From Arthrobacter sp. efr-133-R2A-120 (GTDB lineage Bacteria > Actinomycetota > Actinomycetes > Actinomycetales > Micrococcaceae), in NCBI RefSeq assembly GCF_030209835.1, contig NZ_JARVRF010000036.1, forward strand, positions 1-64,000: 64,000 nucleotides of DNA, written 5' to 3'. The stretch's first letter is position 1. Each line of letters starts with the position of its first letter. The translations under genes and the position numbers were made by a program. Positions 1 through 10,964 of the stretch are shown one piece after another. The notes under the pieces are model-generated. The model was given only the letters and a program-made list of their open reading frames with translations, was not told the DNA's origin and searched no databases.

Positions 1-42
1 ACACACGTCGGGGCCTGAACCATTTAAACCCACCCGCACAGG

Positions 43-90
43 TGAGCCGGCGTCCCACGAAAACCCGGCATACGTGAGCGGGCGTCTAGC
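43..90. repeat. Partial 32-bp repeat array (array 0)
   Basis: One full diverged 32-bp unit starts at 43 (TGAGCCGGCGTC) and a second starts at 75 (TGAGCGGGCGTC). They match the family seen at 48249-48481, 50838-50950 and 57857-58160. The array runs into the stop codon of the minus-strand hydrolase at 86-88, as arrays 2 and 3 do for their neighbours. Bases 1-42 are too diverged to assign; the array may continue outside the window. Confidence 0.6.
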
Positions 91-919
91 CCGAGAAGAA
101 GTCGGCGAGCTCGGCGATGAGCTTGTCGGGTGCGCGGATCACTCCGTCGTGTCCGTGGCCGGGCAGGATGGTGTAGCTCGATCCGGAGAGGACGTCGTGG
201 ATCTGGCCACACGCCACCCCGAAGTAGGCGGGGCTCTTTTCCCCGACCACAATGAGCGTCTCCAGCGGCAGCTCAAGGAACGGCTCTGCGGGCATGTCCG
301 CGGCGATGACTGCCTTGATCTCCCGCACGCCGGCCTGCATGAGCTCACGCATTTGTTTGCCCATGGGGGTGCCCGACGTCAGCTTGTTGACGAGTGTCAG
401 CATGGATAGCGGCATCCGCGCGAAGGCGCCCTCCGTTTCGACGCCCTTCACGAGCACAGCGAGCCCGCGGTCAAAGTCTCCGGTCGCCGTCGCGCGCTCG
501 TATTCGCTTGTCCACTCGGCCTTCACGCTGTGGTTGACGGATACTGCGGGGTCGTAGACCGCCAGGCGTTCCACCGGCAGCGTGCGTGCCGCGTGCAGGG
601 CCACTGCGCCTCCGAAGCTGTGGCCGAAGACATCGGTGCTGCCCGTGTGCTTCATGATTTCGGAAAGATCCCGGATGTCGACGTCGAGGGTGTAGTCCTC
701 GGGCTGGGGCGACGATTCACCACGGCCGCGGCGGTTGAAAGTGTGGACCGGGCGGCCAAGGGCAGCACTGAGTTTCTGGGCAAACTTGGAGTAGTCCGCG
801 GCCGTCACCATGGAGGCGGGCACGACGACGACGCCTGAGCCGCCGTTAGCAAGCTCACCGCCCGTCGTGAAGAGCTCGAGGGTTCCGCCGTCAGCCGTTG
901 TGATGTTCTCGCGCGTCAT
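86..919 (-). CDS. Alpha/beta hydrolase (paralogue 1 of 3)
   Basis: A 277-residue alpha/beta-hydrolase-fold protein without a signal peptide, so presumably cytoplasmic. The nucleophile elbow is GHSFGG, placing the catalytic serine at about residue 101; a histidine in the C-terminal GHGHDG stretch is the likely general base. An RRGRG motif at residues 63-67 is shared with the two upstream paralogues. It is the last of three consecutive minus-strand hydrolase genes, separated by about 30 bp from the next, so they probably form one transcript. The substrate cannot be told from sequence; esterase or lactonase-like activity is possible. Confidence 0.9.
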   Translation of the reverse strand: MTRENITTADGGTLELFTTGGELANGGSGVVVVPASMVTAADYSKFAQKLSAALGRPVHTFNRRGRGESSPQPEDYTLDVDIRDLSEIMKHTGSTDVFGHSFGGAVALHAARTLPVERLAVYDPAVSVNHSVKAEWTSEYERATATGDFDRGLAVLVKGVETEGAFARMPLSMLTLVNKLTSGTPMGKQMRELMQAGVREIKAVIAADMPAEPFLELPLETLIVVGEKSPAYFGVACGQIHDVLSGSSYTILPGHGHDGVIRAPDKLIAELADFFSG

Positions 920-950
920 GCTTCGAGCCTAACGGAGCCGCAGGGTTCCG

Positions 951-1805
951 TCAGTCCTTGAAATAGCTTGAAAGGTCCGTCACGAGTTCCTTGACCGCCG
1001 CGGGGATGGATCCGTGGAAGCCTTTTGGCGATACCACCAGTGTGCTTCCTGGGACGGCTGCGTATAGCCGCTCCGCAGTGACCTTGTAGTATTGGGGGCT
1101 TTTGCTGCCCACCATGAACCGCGTGTTGCGGGGGAGCACGGAGAAATCCCGGGGGAGGGCAGCTTCGTCGTAGGCGGCTTTGAGCTCGGCTACCCCTGTG
1201 GGCATGAGTTCCCTGAGGACTTTGTTGACCTTCGTGTGGGACACGAGGGCCATGAGTCCGGCCAAGATGGGCTCGGGTATCCGCGCCAGGGCGGTTCCAG
1301 GCTGCATGCCCCGCTTCATCCTGGCCATGGCATGCCCCACATTCCCGCTATCCACGGATTGGGCGAAGCCGTCCAGCCAGCCGGTGTCCACGCTCCCGTC
1401 GATGTTCACGGCGGCGTCGTACACGGCAAGTTTGTCCGGCTCGTAACTTGTTCCCGCGAACTCCTGCACGGCATTCAGTGCCACGGATCCGCCAAGGCTG
1501 TGGCCGAGGAGGTTCCTGGCCCCGGTGGCGTCCATGATGCTCCGCACGTCCGCAATCTCGGTGGCCATGGAGTAGTCCGCGGGTAGTTCCGTCGAGCTGC
1601 CCCGACCTCTGCGATCGTAGGCGTCGACTGCCCAGCCCTCGCCCAGTCCCTTGGATAGCGCCATGGAAAATGGCCGGTAGATGAGCGCGGTCAGGAATGC
1701 GCCGCCAATGAGCACCACGCGGCGCTCTCCGGGCGCGTCCACTGCGCCGTAACTGTACAAGGCGAGCTTGCCGCCGTCGGGCGTAGGGACCTCACGTTCT
1801 CTCAC
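951..1805 (-). CDS. Alpha/beta hydrolase (paralogue 2 of 3)
   Basis: A 284-residue alpha/beta-hydrolase-fold protein. The nucleophile elbow GHSLGG puts the catalytic serine at about residue 103; a C-terminal FHGS segment probably supplies the histidine. The DRRGRG motif before the elbow is shared with both neighbours, so the three genes likely arose by tandem duplication. It lies 9 bp downstream of paralogue 3 and 31 bp upstream of paralogue 1, consistent with co-transcription. The start chosen is the first ATG, nine bases after the preceding stop. Function beyond the hydrolase fold is not visible. Confidence 0.9.
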   Translation of the reverse strand: MREREVPTPDGGKLALYSYGAVDAPGERRVVLIGGAFLTALIYRPFSMALSKGLGEGWAVDAYDRRGRGSSTELPADYSMATEIADVRSIMDATGARNLLGHSLGGSVALNAVQEFAGTSYEPDKLAVYDAAVNIDGSVDTGWLDGFAQSVDSGNVGHAMARMKRGMQPGTALARIPEPILAGLMALVSHTKVNKVLRELMPTGVAELKAAYDEAALPRDFSVLPRNTRFMVGSKSPQYYKVTAERLYAAVPGSTLVVSPKGFHGSIPAAVKELVTDLSSYFKD

Positions 1806-1814
1806 CGCTTCATC

Positions 1815-2702
1815 CTAGGGGGAGGGCGCCTTCGCAGTTCCTTGTGCCAGGTAGCGGGCGATTCTCACCGCGAGCTGCTTCCCCGGCCGGAGGGGACCCT
1901 CGTGGAACTGCAGGGGGACTACCGCGAAGTCCACCACCGGGCTGGCAGCCGCAAGTTGCCGACCGGTCTCGGCAAAGTACGCCGGGCTCCAGCCGCCACT
2001 GAGCATCAGGGTTGGCGTTTGCAACTCCGCATAGTCCTGGATATGCGAGCCGGCGTCGATGATCGCCCGCATCTCCAACACCGCCGTCGGCAGCAGTTCC
2101 CTCATCTCGGATCCCAACCTCGTCTTGGCCGAGAGGATACTAAGCACCCGCAGTGCCCCGAGTGGCAAATACGAAATCGGGCCGGCCGTGCCTAGCCCTT
2201 GGACCAAATGCGCCCATGCGTGGTCGAGCTGGCCCGCGGTGACGGCCTCTTCCAATTGCGGCCGCCACCGCTCGTTCAAGTTGCCGGAGAGGGAAACCGC
2301 GGCGTCGTAAGTGACGAGTCGGGAAATGGGTGCGCGCAGGGCCGCCTGGAGCGCGACGAATCCGCCATAGCTGTGCCCGACAACATCGGTGGATCCGCTG
2401 GCCTCCATCACGGAAAGCAAGTCGCTGGTCTCAGTCTCGGCGGAGTAGCTAGGCGGCTGAGGTGCGGAACGGCCGCGGCCGCGCCGGTTGTAGGAATGCA
2501 CCGGCCGGCCAAGCAGGACGCTGAGGTTCCGGGCGAATGGCCAGTAAAGGGAATCAGTCACCAAGGTGCCATGAACAAGCACGACGCCGGGCTCCTCCGC
2601 AGCGCTCGAGGCGCCGGGAATGGATGCCTCTGCCGCCGGCCGGAAGGAGTGCACTTCAAGGTGACCGCCGTCGTCGTCCGTTTCAACTGTCCATGTCTCC
2701 AC
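1815..2702 (-). CDS. Alpha/beta hydrolase (paralogue 3 of 3)
   Basis: A 295-residue alpha/beta hydrolase and the promoter-proximal member of the triplet. It has the usual HG oxyanion motif (VLVHGT, about residues 41-46) that the other two copies have lost or altered, the elbow GHSYGG (serine about 111) and a terminal FHEG histidine. RRGRG is present at about residues 73-77. It diverges from lysS, leaving about 77 bp between the two starts for both promoters. This copy looks closest to a canonical hydrolase; the substrate is unknown. Confidence 0.9.
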   Translation of the reverse strand: METWTVETDDDGGHLEVHSFRPAAEASIPGASSAAEEPGVVLVHGTLVTDSLYWPFARNLSVLLGRPVHSYNRRGRGRSAPQPPSYSAETETSDLLSVMEASGSTDVVGHSYGGFVALQAALRAPISRLVTYDAAVSLSGNLNERWRPQLEEAVTAGQLDHAWAHLVQGLGTAGPISYLPLGALRVLSILSAKTRLGSEMRELLPTAVLEMRAIIDAGSHIQDYAELQTPTLMLSGGWSPAYFAETGRQLAAASPVVDFAVVPLQFHEGPLRPGKQLAVRIARYLAQGTAKAPSP

Positions 2703-2779
2703 AGCCCGAGTCTATGTTGCTGCGGGGGCGGGAGGGGAAGAGAGGGAACTCTAAGGAATCCCCGGTAAACTTGTGGATT

Positions 2780-4309
2780 GTGACTTCCGCAAACACCCCA
2801 TCCCCGCACACCGCCGCCGAGCCCGCCGACGCCAGCGAGCAGATGCGCATCCGCATGGAAAAGCGCAACAAGCTGATCGAGCGCGGCACCGAGGCCTACC
2901 CGGTGGGTGTTGAGCGGACGCATTCCCTTGCCGAGATCCGCGAGAAGTACGCCCATCTCCAGGCTGATGAAACCACCGGCGACATCGTGGGAATCACTGG
3001 CCGCGTGGTGTTCGTGCGCAACACCGGCAAGCTCTGCTTCGCAACCCTCCAGGAGGGCGGTGCGGACGGGAAGGGCGTGCGCCTGCAGGCGATGCTGAGC
3101 CTGGCGAACGTCGGCGAGGAAACCCTCGCGGACTGGAAGGCGCTGGTGGACCTCGGGGACCACGTCTTCATCAAGGGCGAAGTCATTTCCTCCCGACGCG
3201 GCGAGTTGTCCGTCATGGCCGACTCCTGGTCCATGGCCTCCAAGGCCCTGCGCCCGCTGCCGGTGCTGCACGCCGAACTGAATGAGGAAACCCGTGTCCG
3301 GCAGCGCTATGTGGACCTGATGGTCCGCGATGAAGCACGGGAAATGGTCTACACCCGCGCAGCGATTACCCGTTCGGTTCGCGACACGCTGGACCGCCGC
3401 GGCTACGTGGAGGTGGAGACGCCCATCCTGCAGCTAGTCCACGGTGGTGCCACCGCGCGTCCGTTCGAGACGCACATGAATGCCTTCGACCAGAAGATGA
3501 CACTGCGTATCGCCACCGAGCTCTTCCTCAAGCGCGCCGTGGTGGGCGGAATTGACCGCGTCTACGACATGGGCCGCGTCTTCCGCAACGAAGGCGTCGA
3601 CTCCACGCACAGCCCCGAATTCACCACGTTGGAATGCTACGAGGCGTGGGCGGACCAGTTCGTGATGGCCGAGCGGATGAAGGAAATCATCCTGAACGTC
3701 GCCGACGTCGTGGGCACCCGCACCATCCAGACGCACGCCGGAGAGATCGACCTCGACGGCGAATGGGCTTGGGTTGCCGTCTACCCGGGCCTCTCCGAGG
3801 CGATCGGCGAGGAAATCACTCCGGACACCACGGTGGCGGAACTGCAGGCGATTGCCGCCAAGCACGAAGTCAAAGTGGATCCCAAGTGGGATGCCGAAAA
3901 GCTTGTAGTCGAATTGTTTGGCGAGATTGTCGAACCCACGCTGCTCAACCCGACCTTTGTCTACAACTACCCGCCCTCCGCGCAGCCTCTTGCCCGCCCG
4001 CATCGGGAGGACGACCGCCTGATCGAGGCCTGGGACCTCATCATTGGCGGCATGGAACGCGGCACGGCCTTCTCCGAGCTGATCGACCCCGTCATCCAGC
4101 GCGAACGCCTCACGGAACAGTCGCGTCGTTCGGCCGCAGGTGATGTCGAGGCCATGCAGTTGGATGAAGACTTCCTGCGCGCCCTTGAGTACGGTGCTCC
4201 GCCCATGGGCGGCATCGGCCTAGGCATCGACCGCTTGGTCATGCTGTTCACCGGAGCAGGCATCCGGGAAACCATCCTGTTCCCACTCCTCAAGCCCGAA
4301 GGGCACTGA
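2780..4309 (+). CDS. lysS: Lysyl-tRNA synthetase, class II
   Basis: LysS charges tRNA-Lys with lysine using ATP in the cytoplasm. With the GTG at 2780 the product is 509 residues, close to the usual class II LysRS length of about 500; the open frame continues upstream but that part is non-coding. An OB-fold anticodon domain (GRVVFVRNTGKL region) is followed by the class II catalytic core: motif 2 (VFRNEGVDSTHSPEFT) and motif 3 (GIGLGIDRLVMLFT). It is followed by a short membrane-protein gene, lsr2 and clpC, the order known from mycobacteria. Confidence 0.96.
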   Translation: MTSANTPSPHTAAEPADASEQMRIRMEKRNKLIERGTEAYPVGVERTHSLAEIREKYAHLQADETTGDIVGITGRVVFVRNTGKLCFATLQEGGADGKGVRLQAMLSLANVGEETLADWKALVDLGDHVFIKGEVISSRRGELSVMADSWSMASKALRPLPVLHAELNEETRVRQRYVDLMVRDEAREMVYTRAAITRSVRDTLDRRGYVEVETPILQLVHGGATARPFETHMNAFDQKMTLRIATELFLKRAVVGGIDRVYDMGRVFRNEGVDSTHSPEFTTLECYEAWADQFVMAERMKEIILNVADVVGTRTIQTHAGEIDLDGEWAWVAVYPGLSEAIGEEITPDTTVAELQAIAAKHEVKVDPKWDAEKLVVELFGEIVEPTLLNPTFVYNYPPSAQPLARPHREDDRLIEAWDLIIGGMERGTAFSELIDPVIQRERLTEQSRRSAAGDVEAMQLDEDFLRALEYGAPPMGGIGLGIDRLVMLFTGAGIRETILFPLLKPEGH

Positions 4310-4311
4310 CC

Positions 4312-4488
4312 ATGGAATACATTGCCGTTCTTGCGCCGTCCGTCGTTGTCGGACTTCTCTTTTGGTTTGCCATGAAGGCTATCTTCAACGCGGACAAATC
4401 AGAGCGCCAAGCAGAAGCCCGCGCCCAGGAAGAAGCCGGACTCGGAATTGCGAAGCCGGCGGGCGACGGCTCAACACCTGCCAAATAG
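4312..4488 (+). CDS. Small single-pass membrane protein, 58 aa
   Basis: A 58-residue frame starts two bases after the lysS stop. It reads as one N-terminal transmembrane helix (IAVLAPSVVVGLLFWFAMKA) followed by a charged, alanine- and glutamate-rich cytoplasmic tail. The tight spacing and the class of hydrophobic start plus charged tail suggest a real gene translated with lysS. The role is unknown. The codon choice matches the neighbours (C/G at third positions). Confidence 0.75.
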   Translation: MEYIAVLAPSVVVGLLFWFAMKAIFNADKSERQAEARAQEEAGLGIAKPAGDGSTPAK

Positions 4489-4540
4489 CTCTTTCTCCGG
4501 GCCGCCCGCGAAGATTTTAATAGAGCCTTTGACTGTGCCT

Positions 4541-4569
4541 TTGACTGACGCCATGCACTGGACGATAAT
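4541..4569 (+). promoter_or_regulatory. Probable primary-sigma promoter of lsr2
   Basis: TTGACT at 4541-4546 and GATAAT at 4564-4569 are separated by exactly 17 bp, a near-consensus vegetative promoter about 58 bp upstream of the lsr2 start. The surrounding stretch is distinctly AT-richer than the coding DNA. Confidence 0.6.
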
Positions 4570-4627
4570 CTTTAATTAGTAGTCTAGCTATTCTGCATAT
4601 CCGACCCCTCCAAAAGAGAGTCTTTTC

Positions 4628-4954
4628 ATGGCACAGAAAGTCAAAATTATCCTCGTTGACGACCTGGATGAGGGCTCCGCGGATGAAACTGTCCGCTTTG
4701 GCCTTGATGGAGTCAGTTACGAAATGGATCTGTCCAGTGCCAACGCTGCGAAGCTGCGGGACGCTCTTGGGCCATTTGTAGCCAAGGCGCGCAAGACATC
4801 GACCGGCCGTGCAACGCGTAGTCGCGTTGCTGCGGGGAGAAACCAGGACTCCGCACAGATCCGTCAATGGGCGCGCGAGAACGGTTATACCGTAAACAGC
4901 CGTGGCCGCATTCAGGCCGAAATTCAGGAAGCCTACCAGAAGGCCAATTCCTGA
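4628..4954 (+). CDS. lsr2: Lsr2 family nucleoid-associated protein
   Basis: A 108-residue Lsr2 protein, the actinobacterial H-NS analogue that bridges DNA and silences AT-rich, often foreign, genes. The N-terminal oligomerisation half (MAQKVKIILVDDLDEG, then the SYEMDLS strand) is followed by a basic linker and the C-terminal DNA-binding helix pair. The AT-hook-like RGR sits in NSRGRIQAEI, close to the end. It has its own promoter and is followed at once by a strong intrinsic terminator, so it is probably monocistronic. Confidence 0.95.
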   Translation: MAQKVKIILVDDLDEGSADETVRFGLDGVSYEMDLSSANAAKLRDALGPFVAKARKTSTGRATRSRVAAGRNQDSAQIRQWARENGYTVNSRGRIQAEIQEAYQKANS

Positions 4955-4964
4955 CATCAAGTAT

Positions 4965-5000
4965 CAATACCCCGGCCCTAGGCCCGGGGTATTGTCTTTT
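4965..5000 (+). terminator. Intrinsic terminator of lsr2
   Basis: An inverted repeat with an 11-bp perfect outer stem (CAATACCCCGG at 4965-4975 with its complement ending at 4994) is followed directly by TCTTTT. It starts 10 bases after the lsr2 stop. Confidence 0.85.
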
Positions 5001-5318
5001 AACCGCCGGGCGGTCGGGATAACGGTGTCGTGCGCCACTATTCCCGGGAAGGCTTGGAGTCGACTGGGCATATCCGGTAGGCGATCACTGCGTTTTCTGA
5101 GAAGGACGACGGCGGCCCGCCGGCTCGTGGGGGTTGCGGCGGGAGCGCGGCCGGATCGTGGAGGCCCTGATTTGGTCGCCACCGTGGTCCCAGGTGCCAC
5201 AGACGGGTTGAGCGGGCTTATTCCCGGTGCGGCCATGTTTCCCCTGTGGCGAACACGCCCCAAAATTCCAGCGTTGCCACGTAGCATCAAAGTACGTCGT
5301 AGCTAGGAGTGTGGCGAA
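5001..5318. other. Non-coding leader region of clpC
   Basis: This 318-bp gap between the lsr2 terminator and clpC holds no convincing gene. A short ACCGCC/GGCGGT hairpin lies just after the terminator (about 5002-5014) and a GGCG-AACA-CGCC dyad at about 5248-5259. AGGAG at 5304-5308 is the likely ribosome-binding site for clpC. No clear promoter or ClgR operator could be placed. Confidence 0.4.
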
Positions 5319-7811
<2,493 letters not shown>

Positions 7812-7842
7812 GTTCGGGTTCCGCCGAGTTCCGATTCAAAGG

Positions 7843-7878
7843 CCCCGTCCGCTCCCAAGAGGAGCGGGCGGGGTTTTT
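7843..7878 (+). terminator. Intrinsic terminator of clpC
   Basis: A 13-bp GC-rich stem (CCCCGTCCGCTCC with GGAGCGGGCGGGG, one G:T pair) and a short loop are followed by TTTTT at 7874-7878. It begins about 30 bases after the clpC stop. Confidence 0.85.
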
Positions 7879-7913
7879 GTGTCCCCCAAGTGCGTAATAT
7901 CTGAAATAAGTGT

Positions 7914-7928
7914 TTCACTCTTAGTGAA
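7914..7928. promoter_or_regulatory. Small palindrome upstream of S9 peptidase
   Basis: TTCACT-CTT-AGTGAA is a perfect 6-bp inverted repeat 26 bp before the peptidase start, in an AT-rich promoter-like stretch. It could be an operator; no regulator gene is adjacent. The half-site also appears in the longer inverted repeat at 56862-56893. Confidence 0.3.
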
Positions 7929-7953
7929 TCCTTTGTGATCTGCGGCACATTGC

Positions 7954-10071
7954 GTGTTGAATCAGAGCATGGATTCGAATGCCTCAGAGACCCCGAGCAC
8001 ACAACCCGAAACTCCTTTCCACGATCTCGACCACTACCTGGCCATCCCCCGGGTCGGCGGCCTGGCCCTCAGCACCGACGGAAGCCGCTTGGTCACTACG
8101 GTTTCCACCCTCAACGCCAAGGGCACTGAATACGTCACTGCCCTGTGGGAGCTTGATCCAGCGGGAAAGAAGCACGCCCGCCGCATCACGCGCAGCGCCA
8201 AGGGGGAGACCGGTGCGGTGTTTGCGGCCAACGGTGACCTGTACTTCACCTCGGCCCGGCCCGATCCGGACAGCCCCGAAGCGGATCCCGTGAGCGCATT
8301 GTGGCTCCTGCCTGCCGACGGCGGTGAGGCCCGGGTAGTGCATTCCCGCGCGGGCGGCGTAAGTGGCGTCACGGCCGCGTCATCCGCGGATGCTACTTTC
8401 GTGACGGCCTCGGTCCTCGCCGGTTCCACCGATGAGGAAAATGACGAGGAGCGGCGCAAGAGCCGCAAGGACAACAAGGTAGCGGCCATTTTGCACACCG
8501 GCTACCCGGTCCGCTACTGGGACGCAGATCTGGGACCAGCCCAGCCGAGGCTGTTTGCCGTGGAAAACGGAGACGCGGTTGAGTCCGGCAAGCCCGCGAC
8601 CGTGGATGCTACCGCCCCCCTGAAGCTGCGCAATCTGACTCCAGACGTCGGCGGCAACCTCCGCAACACCCATGCGGTGGTCAGCCCGGACGGCAAGACG
8701 ATTTATACGAGCCTGGCCAAGCCGCTCGCGAAGGCCGATACGCGCTTTGTGCTCGCCGCCGTCGATGTCGCTTCCGGCTCACTGAAGGTGCTCCTTGACC
8801 ATGAGGGAATGAGCTATTTCCCGGGCCCGGTCAGCCCTGAAAGCAAGATGCTCTCCGTAGTCAGCGAAAGCGACAGTACCCCCGGGGAGGCGCCCCAGGT
8901 CAAACTCCACCTTTTGAATGTCGGAGTGGGAGAAACCCTTGACCTCGAGCCGCTCGCGCCCGCTTGGGACCGCTGGGGCAGCCCGGCGGCCTGGCTTCCC
9001 GACGGGCGCTCGCTCCTCGTCACAGCCGACGACGACGGCGCGACGCCGGTCTTCCGGGTCGCCGTCGCTGACGGTACGGTCACCCGGGTGACACGTGACG
9101 CGGCGGCGTACACCGACGTCGTGGTTTCGCCCGATGGTCTGAGCGCGTTTGCGCTACGCAGCTCTTATGAATTCCCGGCCGAAGCGGTCCGGATCGATCT
9201 CGCCTCGGGTGAGGTCGAGCGGCTCCCCGCCCCGGCTGAACGCCCCAGGATCAAAGGCTCGCTGGAACGGGTGGAGACCAGTGCGGCTGACGGTTCGAGG
9301 GTTCCGGCTTACCTCGCGCTCCCGGAAGGCGCGTCCGCGGCAAATCCGGCGCCGTTGCTGTTGTGGATCCACGGCGGGCCTTTGGGATCGTGGAATGCCT
9401 GGACCTGGCGATGGAATCCATGGCTGCTCGTGTCGAAGGGGTATGCCGTGCTGCTGCCGGACCCGGCACTATCCACAGGCTACGGCCAGCAATCCATCCA
9501 GCGCGGCTGGGGCCAATGGGGCAAGGCGCCGTTTACGGACCTCATGTCCATCACCGACGCAGTGGTCCGGCGGCCGGACATTGACGAGACGCGGACGGCC
9601 GCCATGGGCGGATCATTCGGCGGATACATGGCCAACTGGGTGGCCGGGCAGACGGACCGCTTCAAGGCGATCGTGACGCACGCCAGTTTGTGGGCACTGG
9701 ACCAGTTCGGGCCCACCACGGATGCTTCGCAGTATTGGCTCAAGGAAATGACCGCGGAGATGGCAATGGACAACTCGCCCCATCTCCATGTTGCAAAAAT
9801 CCACACCCCCATGCTGGTGATCCACGGCGACAAGGACTATCGGGTGCCGATCGGCGAGGGCCTGAGGCTTTGGTACGAACTTCTTTCCAGCTCCGGGCTG
9901 CCCGCCGACGACAACGGCGAGACCCAGCACCGCTTCCTGTACTTCCCTGACGAGAACCACTGGATCCTGCAGCCACAGCACGCCAAGGTCTGGTACGGCG
10001 TCGTGGAGCACTTTTTGGCCAAGCAGCTACTGGGACAGGAGGTTCCAGTTCCTGGGGACCTGGGGCTTTAG
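7954..10071 (+). CDS. S9 family serine peptidase (acylaminoacyl/dipeptidyl peptidase type)
   Basis: A cytoplasmic prolyl-oligopeptidase-family enzyme of about 700 residues that probably cleaves small peptides or blocked amino termini. The N-terminal two thirds have repeated beta-propeller-like segments (SPDGKTIY, WLPDGRSLL, SPDGLSAF). The C-terminal alpha/beta-hydrolase domain carries GGSFGGY (serine near 553), an HGDKDYRVP aspartate and a DENHWI histidine near 667. The GTG at 7954 is used; the ATG at 7969 is an equally plausible start. No signal peptide is seen. Confidence 0.93.
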   Translation: MLNQSMDSNASETPSTQPETPFHDLDHYLAIPRVGGLALSTDGSRLVTTVSTLNAKGTEYVTALWELDPAGKKHARRITRSAKGETGAVFAANGDLYFTSARPDPDSPEADPVSALWLLPADGGEARVVHSRAGGVSGVTAASSADATFVTASVLAGSTDEENDEERRKSRKDNKVAAILHTGYPVRYWDADLGPAQPRLFAVENGDAVESGKPATVDATAPLKLRNLTPDVGGNLRNTHAVVSPDGKTIYTSLAKPLAKADTRFVLAAVDVASGSLKVLLDHEGMSYFPGPVSPESKMLSVVSESDSTPGEAPQVKLHLLNVGVGETLDLEPLAPAWDRWGSPAAWLPDGRSLLVTADDDGATPVFRVAVADGTVTRVTRDAAAYTDVVVSPDGLSAFALRSSYEFPAEAVRIDLASGEVERLPAPAERPRIKGSLERVETSAADGSRVPAYLALPEGASAANPAPLLLWIHGGPLGSWNAWTWRWNPWLLVSKGYAVLLPDPALSTGYGQQSIQRGWGQWGKAPFTDLMSITDAVVRRPDIDETRTAAMGGSFGGYMANWVAGQTDRFKAIVTHASLWALDQFGPTTDASQYWLKEMTAEMAMDNSPHLHVAKIHTPMLVIHGDKDYRVPIGEGLRLWYELLSSSGLPADDNGETQHRFLYFPDENHWILQPQHAKVWYGVVEHFLAKQLLGQEVPVPGDLGL

Positions 10072-10099
10072 GCGCCTTCGGCCTCGTAAGATTGGGGCT

Positions 10100-10609
10100 G
10101 TGACTTCGACTTTCAGTATCCGCCCTGCCCGCACCGGCGATGTTGCCGCGATCAAGAGGCTTGTAGCGCCATTGGCAGAGCAGCGAATCCTGATGGCCAA
10201 GGAGACCGTGGCCTACTACGAGAGCCTTCAGGAGTTTCGGATTGCCGAATCGTCCGACGGCGAGGTGATCGGTTGCGGTGCCTTGCACGTGATGTGGGAG
10301 GACCTGGCTGAGGTGCGCACCTTGGCAGCGGACGACAATTGGCGGGGCAAGGGCGTGGGTCACGTCCTTGTCCAGCAGCTCCTGGAGGACGCCCGGGCTT
10401 TGGGCGTCGCCCGGGTCTTCTGCCTGACGTTCGAAGTGGACTTCTTCAAGCGCCACGGATTCGAAGTCATGGCGGACCAAACCGCCGTCGACCCCCAGGT
10501 CTACTCGGAATTGCTGCGTTCCCACGACGAAGGCGTGGCCGAGTTCCTTGATCTGGCCCGTGTGAAGCCCAATACCCTGGGCAACACCCGCATGATCAAG
10601 GTCCTGTAG
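10100..10609 (+). CDS. Amino-acid N-acetyltransferase (N-acetylglutamate synthase-like GNAT)
   Basis: A 169-residue GNAT acetyltransferase. It resembles the short, stand-alone N-acetylglutamate synthases of actinobacteria (the ArgA type known from Mycobacterium), which acetylate glutamate with acetyl-CoA in the first step of arginine synthesis. The acetyl-CoA pyrophosphate loop is NWRGKGVGHVLVQQLL, and the FFKRHGFE segment is typical of the family's C-terminal half. The start is a GTG at 10100, 28 bases after the S9 peptidase stop. No arginine genes are adjacent, so the substrate is inferred from sequence resemblance only. Confidence 0.8.
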   Translation: MTSTFSIRPARTGDVAAIKRLVAPLAEQRILMAKETVAYYESLQEFRIAESSDGEVIGCGALHVMWEDLAEVRTLAADDNWRGKGVGHVLVQQLLEDARALGVARVFCLTFEVDFFKRHGFEVMADQTAVDPQVYSELLRSHDEGVAEFLDLARVKPNTLGNTRMIKVL

Positions 10610-10654
10610 CTCCGGTTTCTTCTCTCGGTTCCTGAATGTGCCGGTCCTCAAGCC

Positions 10655-10683
10655 TTTACGTATATCAACTTGATGGATAAACT
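10655..10683 (+). promoter_or_regulatory. Possible promoter of the 68-aa gene
   Basis: TTTACG at 10655-10660 and TAAACT at 10678-10683 are 17 bp apart in a locally AT-rich stretch, about 48 bp before the small gene at 10731. Confidence 0.35.
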
Positions 10684-10730
10684 AATGGAGGCTCGGTTGC
10701 GGCGGGCCAACCATACTGTGGAGGCGAGAA

Positions 10731-10937
10731 ATGAAGTACCACGTTATGTTTCCGGACTTTTCAGGTTTCCAAATCGACATGCCGCGCCCTGGCGCCACAC
10801 CGGAGTCGCGCAAGCAGGGAACCGGGGGTTGCATGCGGTCCGCGTGCACGGATCTCTGGCCGGACTCGGTGGCCAAAGACGCAACAGGCCAAGACTTGAG
10901 TATCGCTCGATTGACAGTGGGCGGGCCGCCGCACTGA
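10731..10937 (+). CDS. Small hypothetical protein, 68 aa
   Basis: A 68-residue frame whose translation I do not recognise. Support comes from the context: GGAGG seven bases before the ATG, a plausible promoter about 48 bp upstream and a hairpin 28 bp after the stop. It starts MKYHVMFPDFSGFQIDMPRP and contains two cysteines. The rest is rich in G, S and charged residues, with no membrane segment. Third-position GC is lower than in the neighbours. It may be real, or part of an untranslated transcript. Confidence 0.4.
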   Translation: MKYHVMFPDFSGFQIDMPRPGATPESRKQGTGGCMRSACTDLWPDSVAKDATGQDLSIARLTVGGPPH

Positions 10938-10964
10938 CCAGGCGCATGCCGGAAGTTTTTCCAG

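Noticed and set aside
2537..2779. N-terminal extension of lysS
   Set aside because: The open frame overlaps the divergent hydrolase gene and adds 81 residues absent from LysRS; the GTG at 2780 fits the family length.
5248..5259. ClgR operator before clpC
   Set aside because: The GGCG-AACA-CGCC dyad has the arms in the wrong order for the known ClgR consensus, so no call was made.
4902..5306. 134-codon plus-strand frame after lsr2
   Set aside because: It starts inside lsr2 in another frame and crosses the intrinsic terminator; arginine/glycine-rich without structure.
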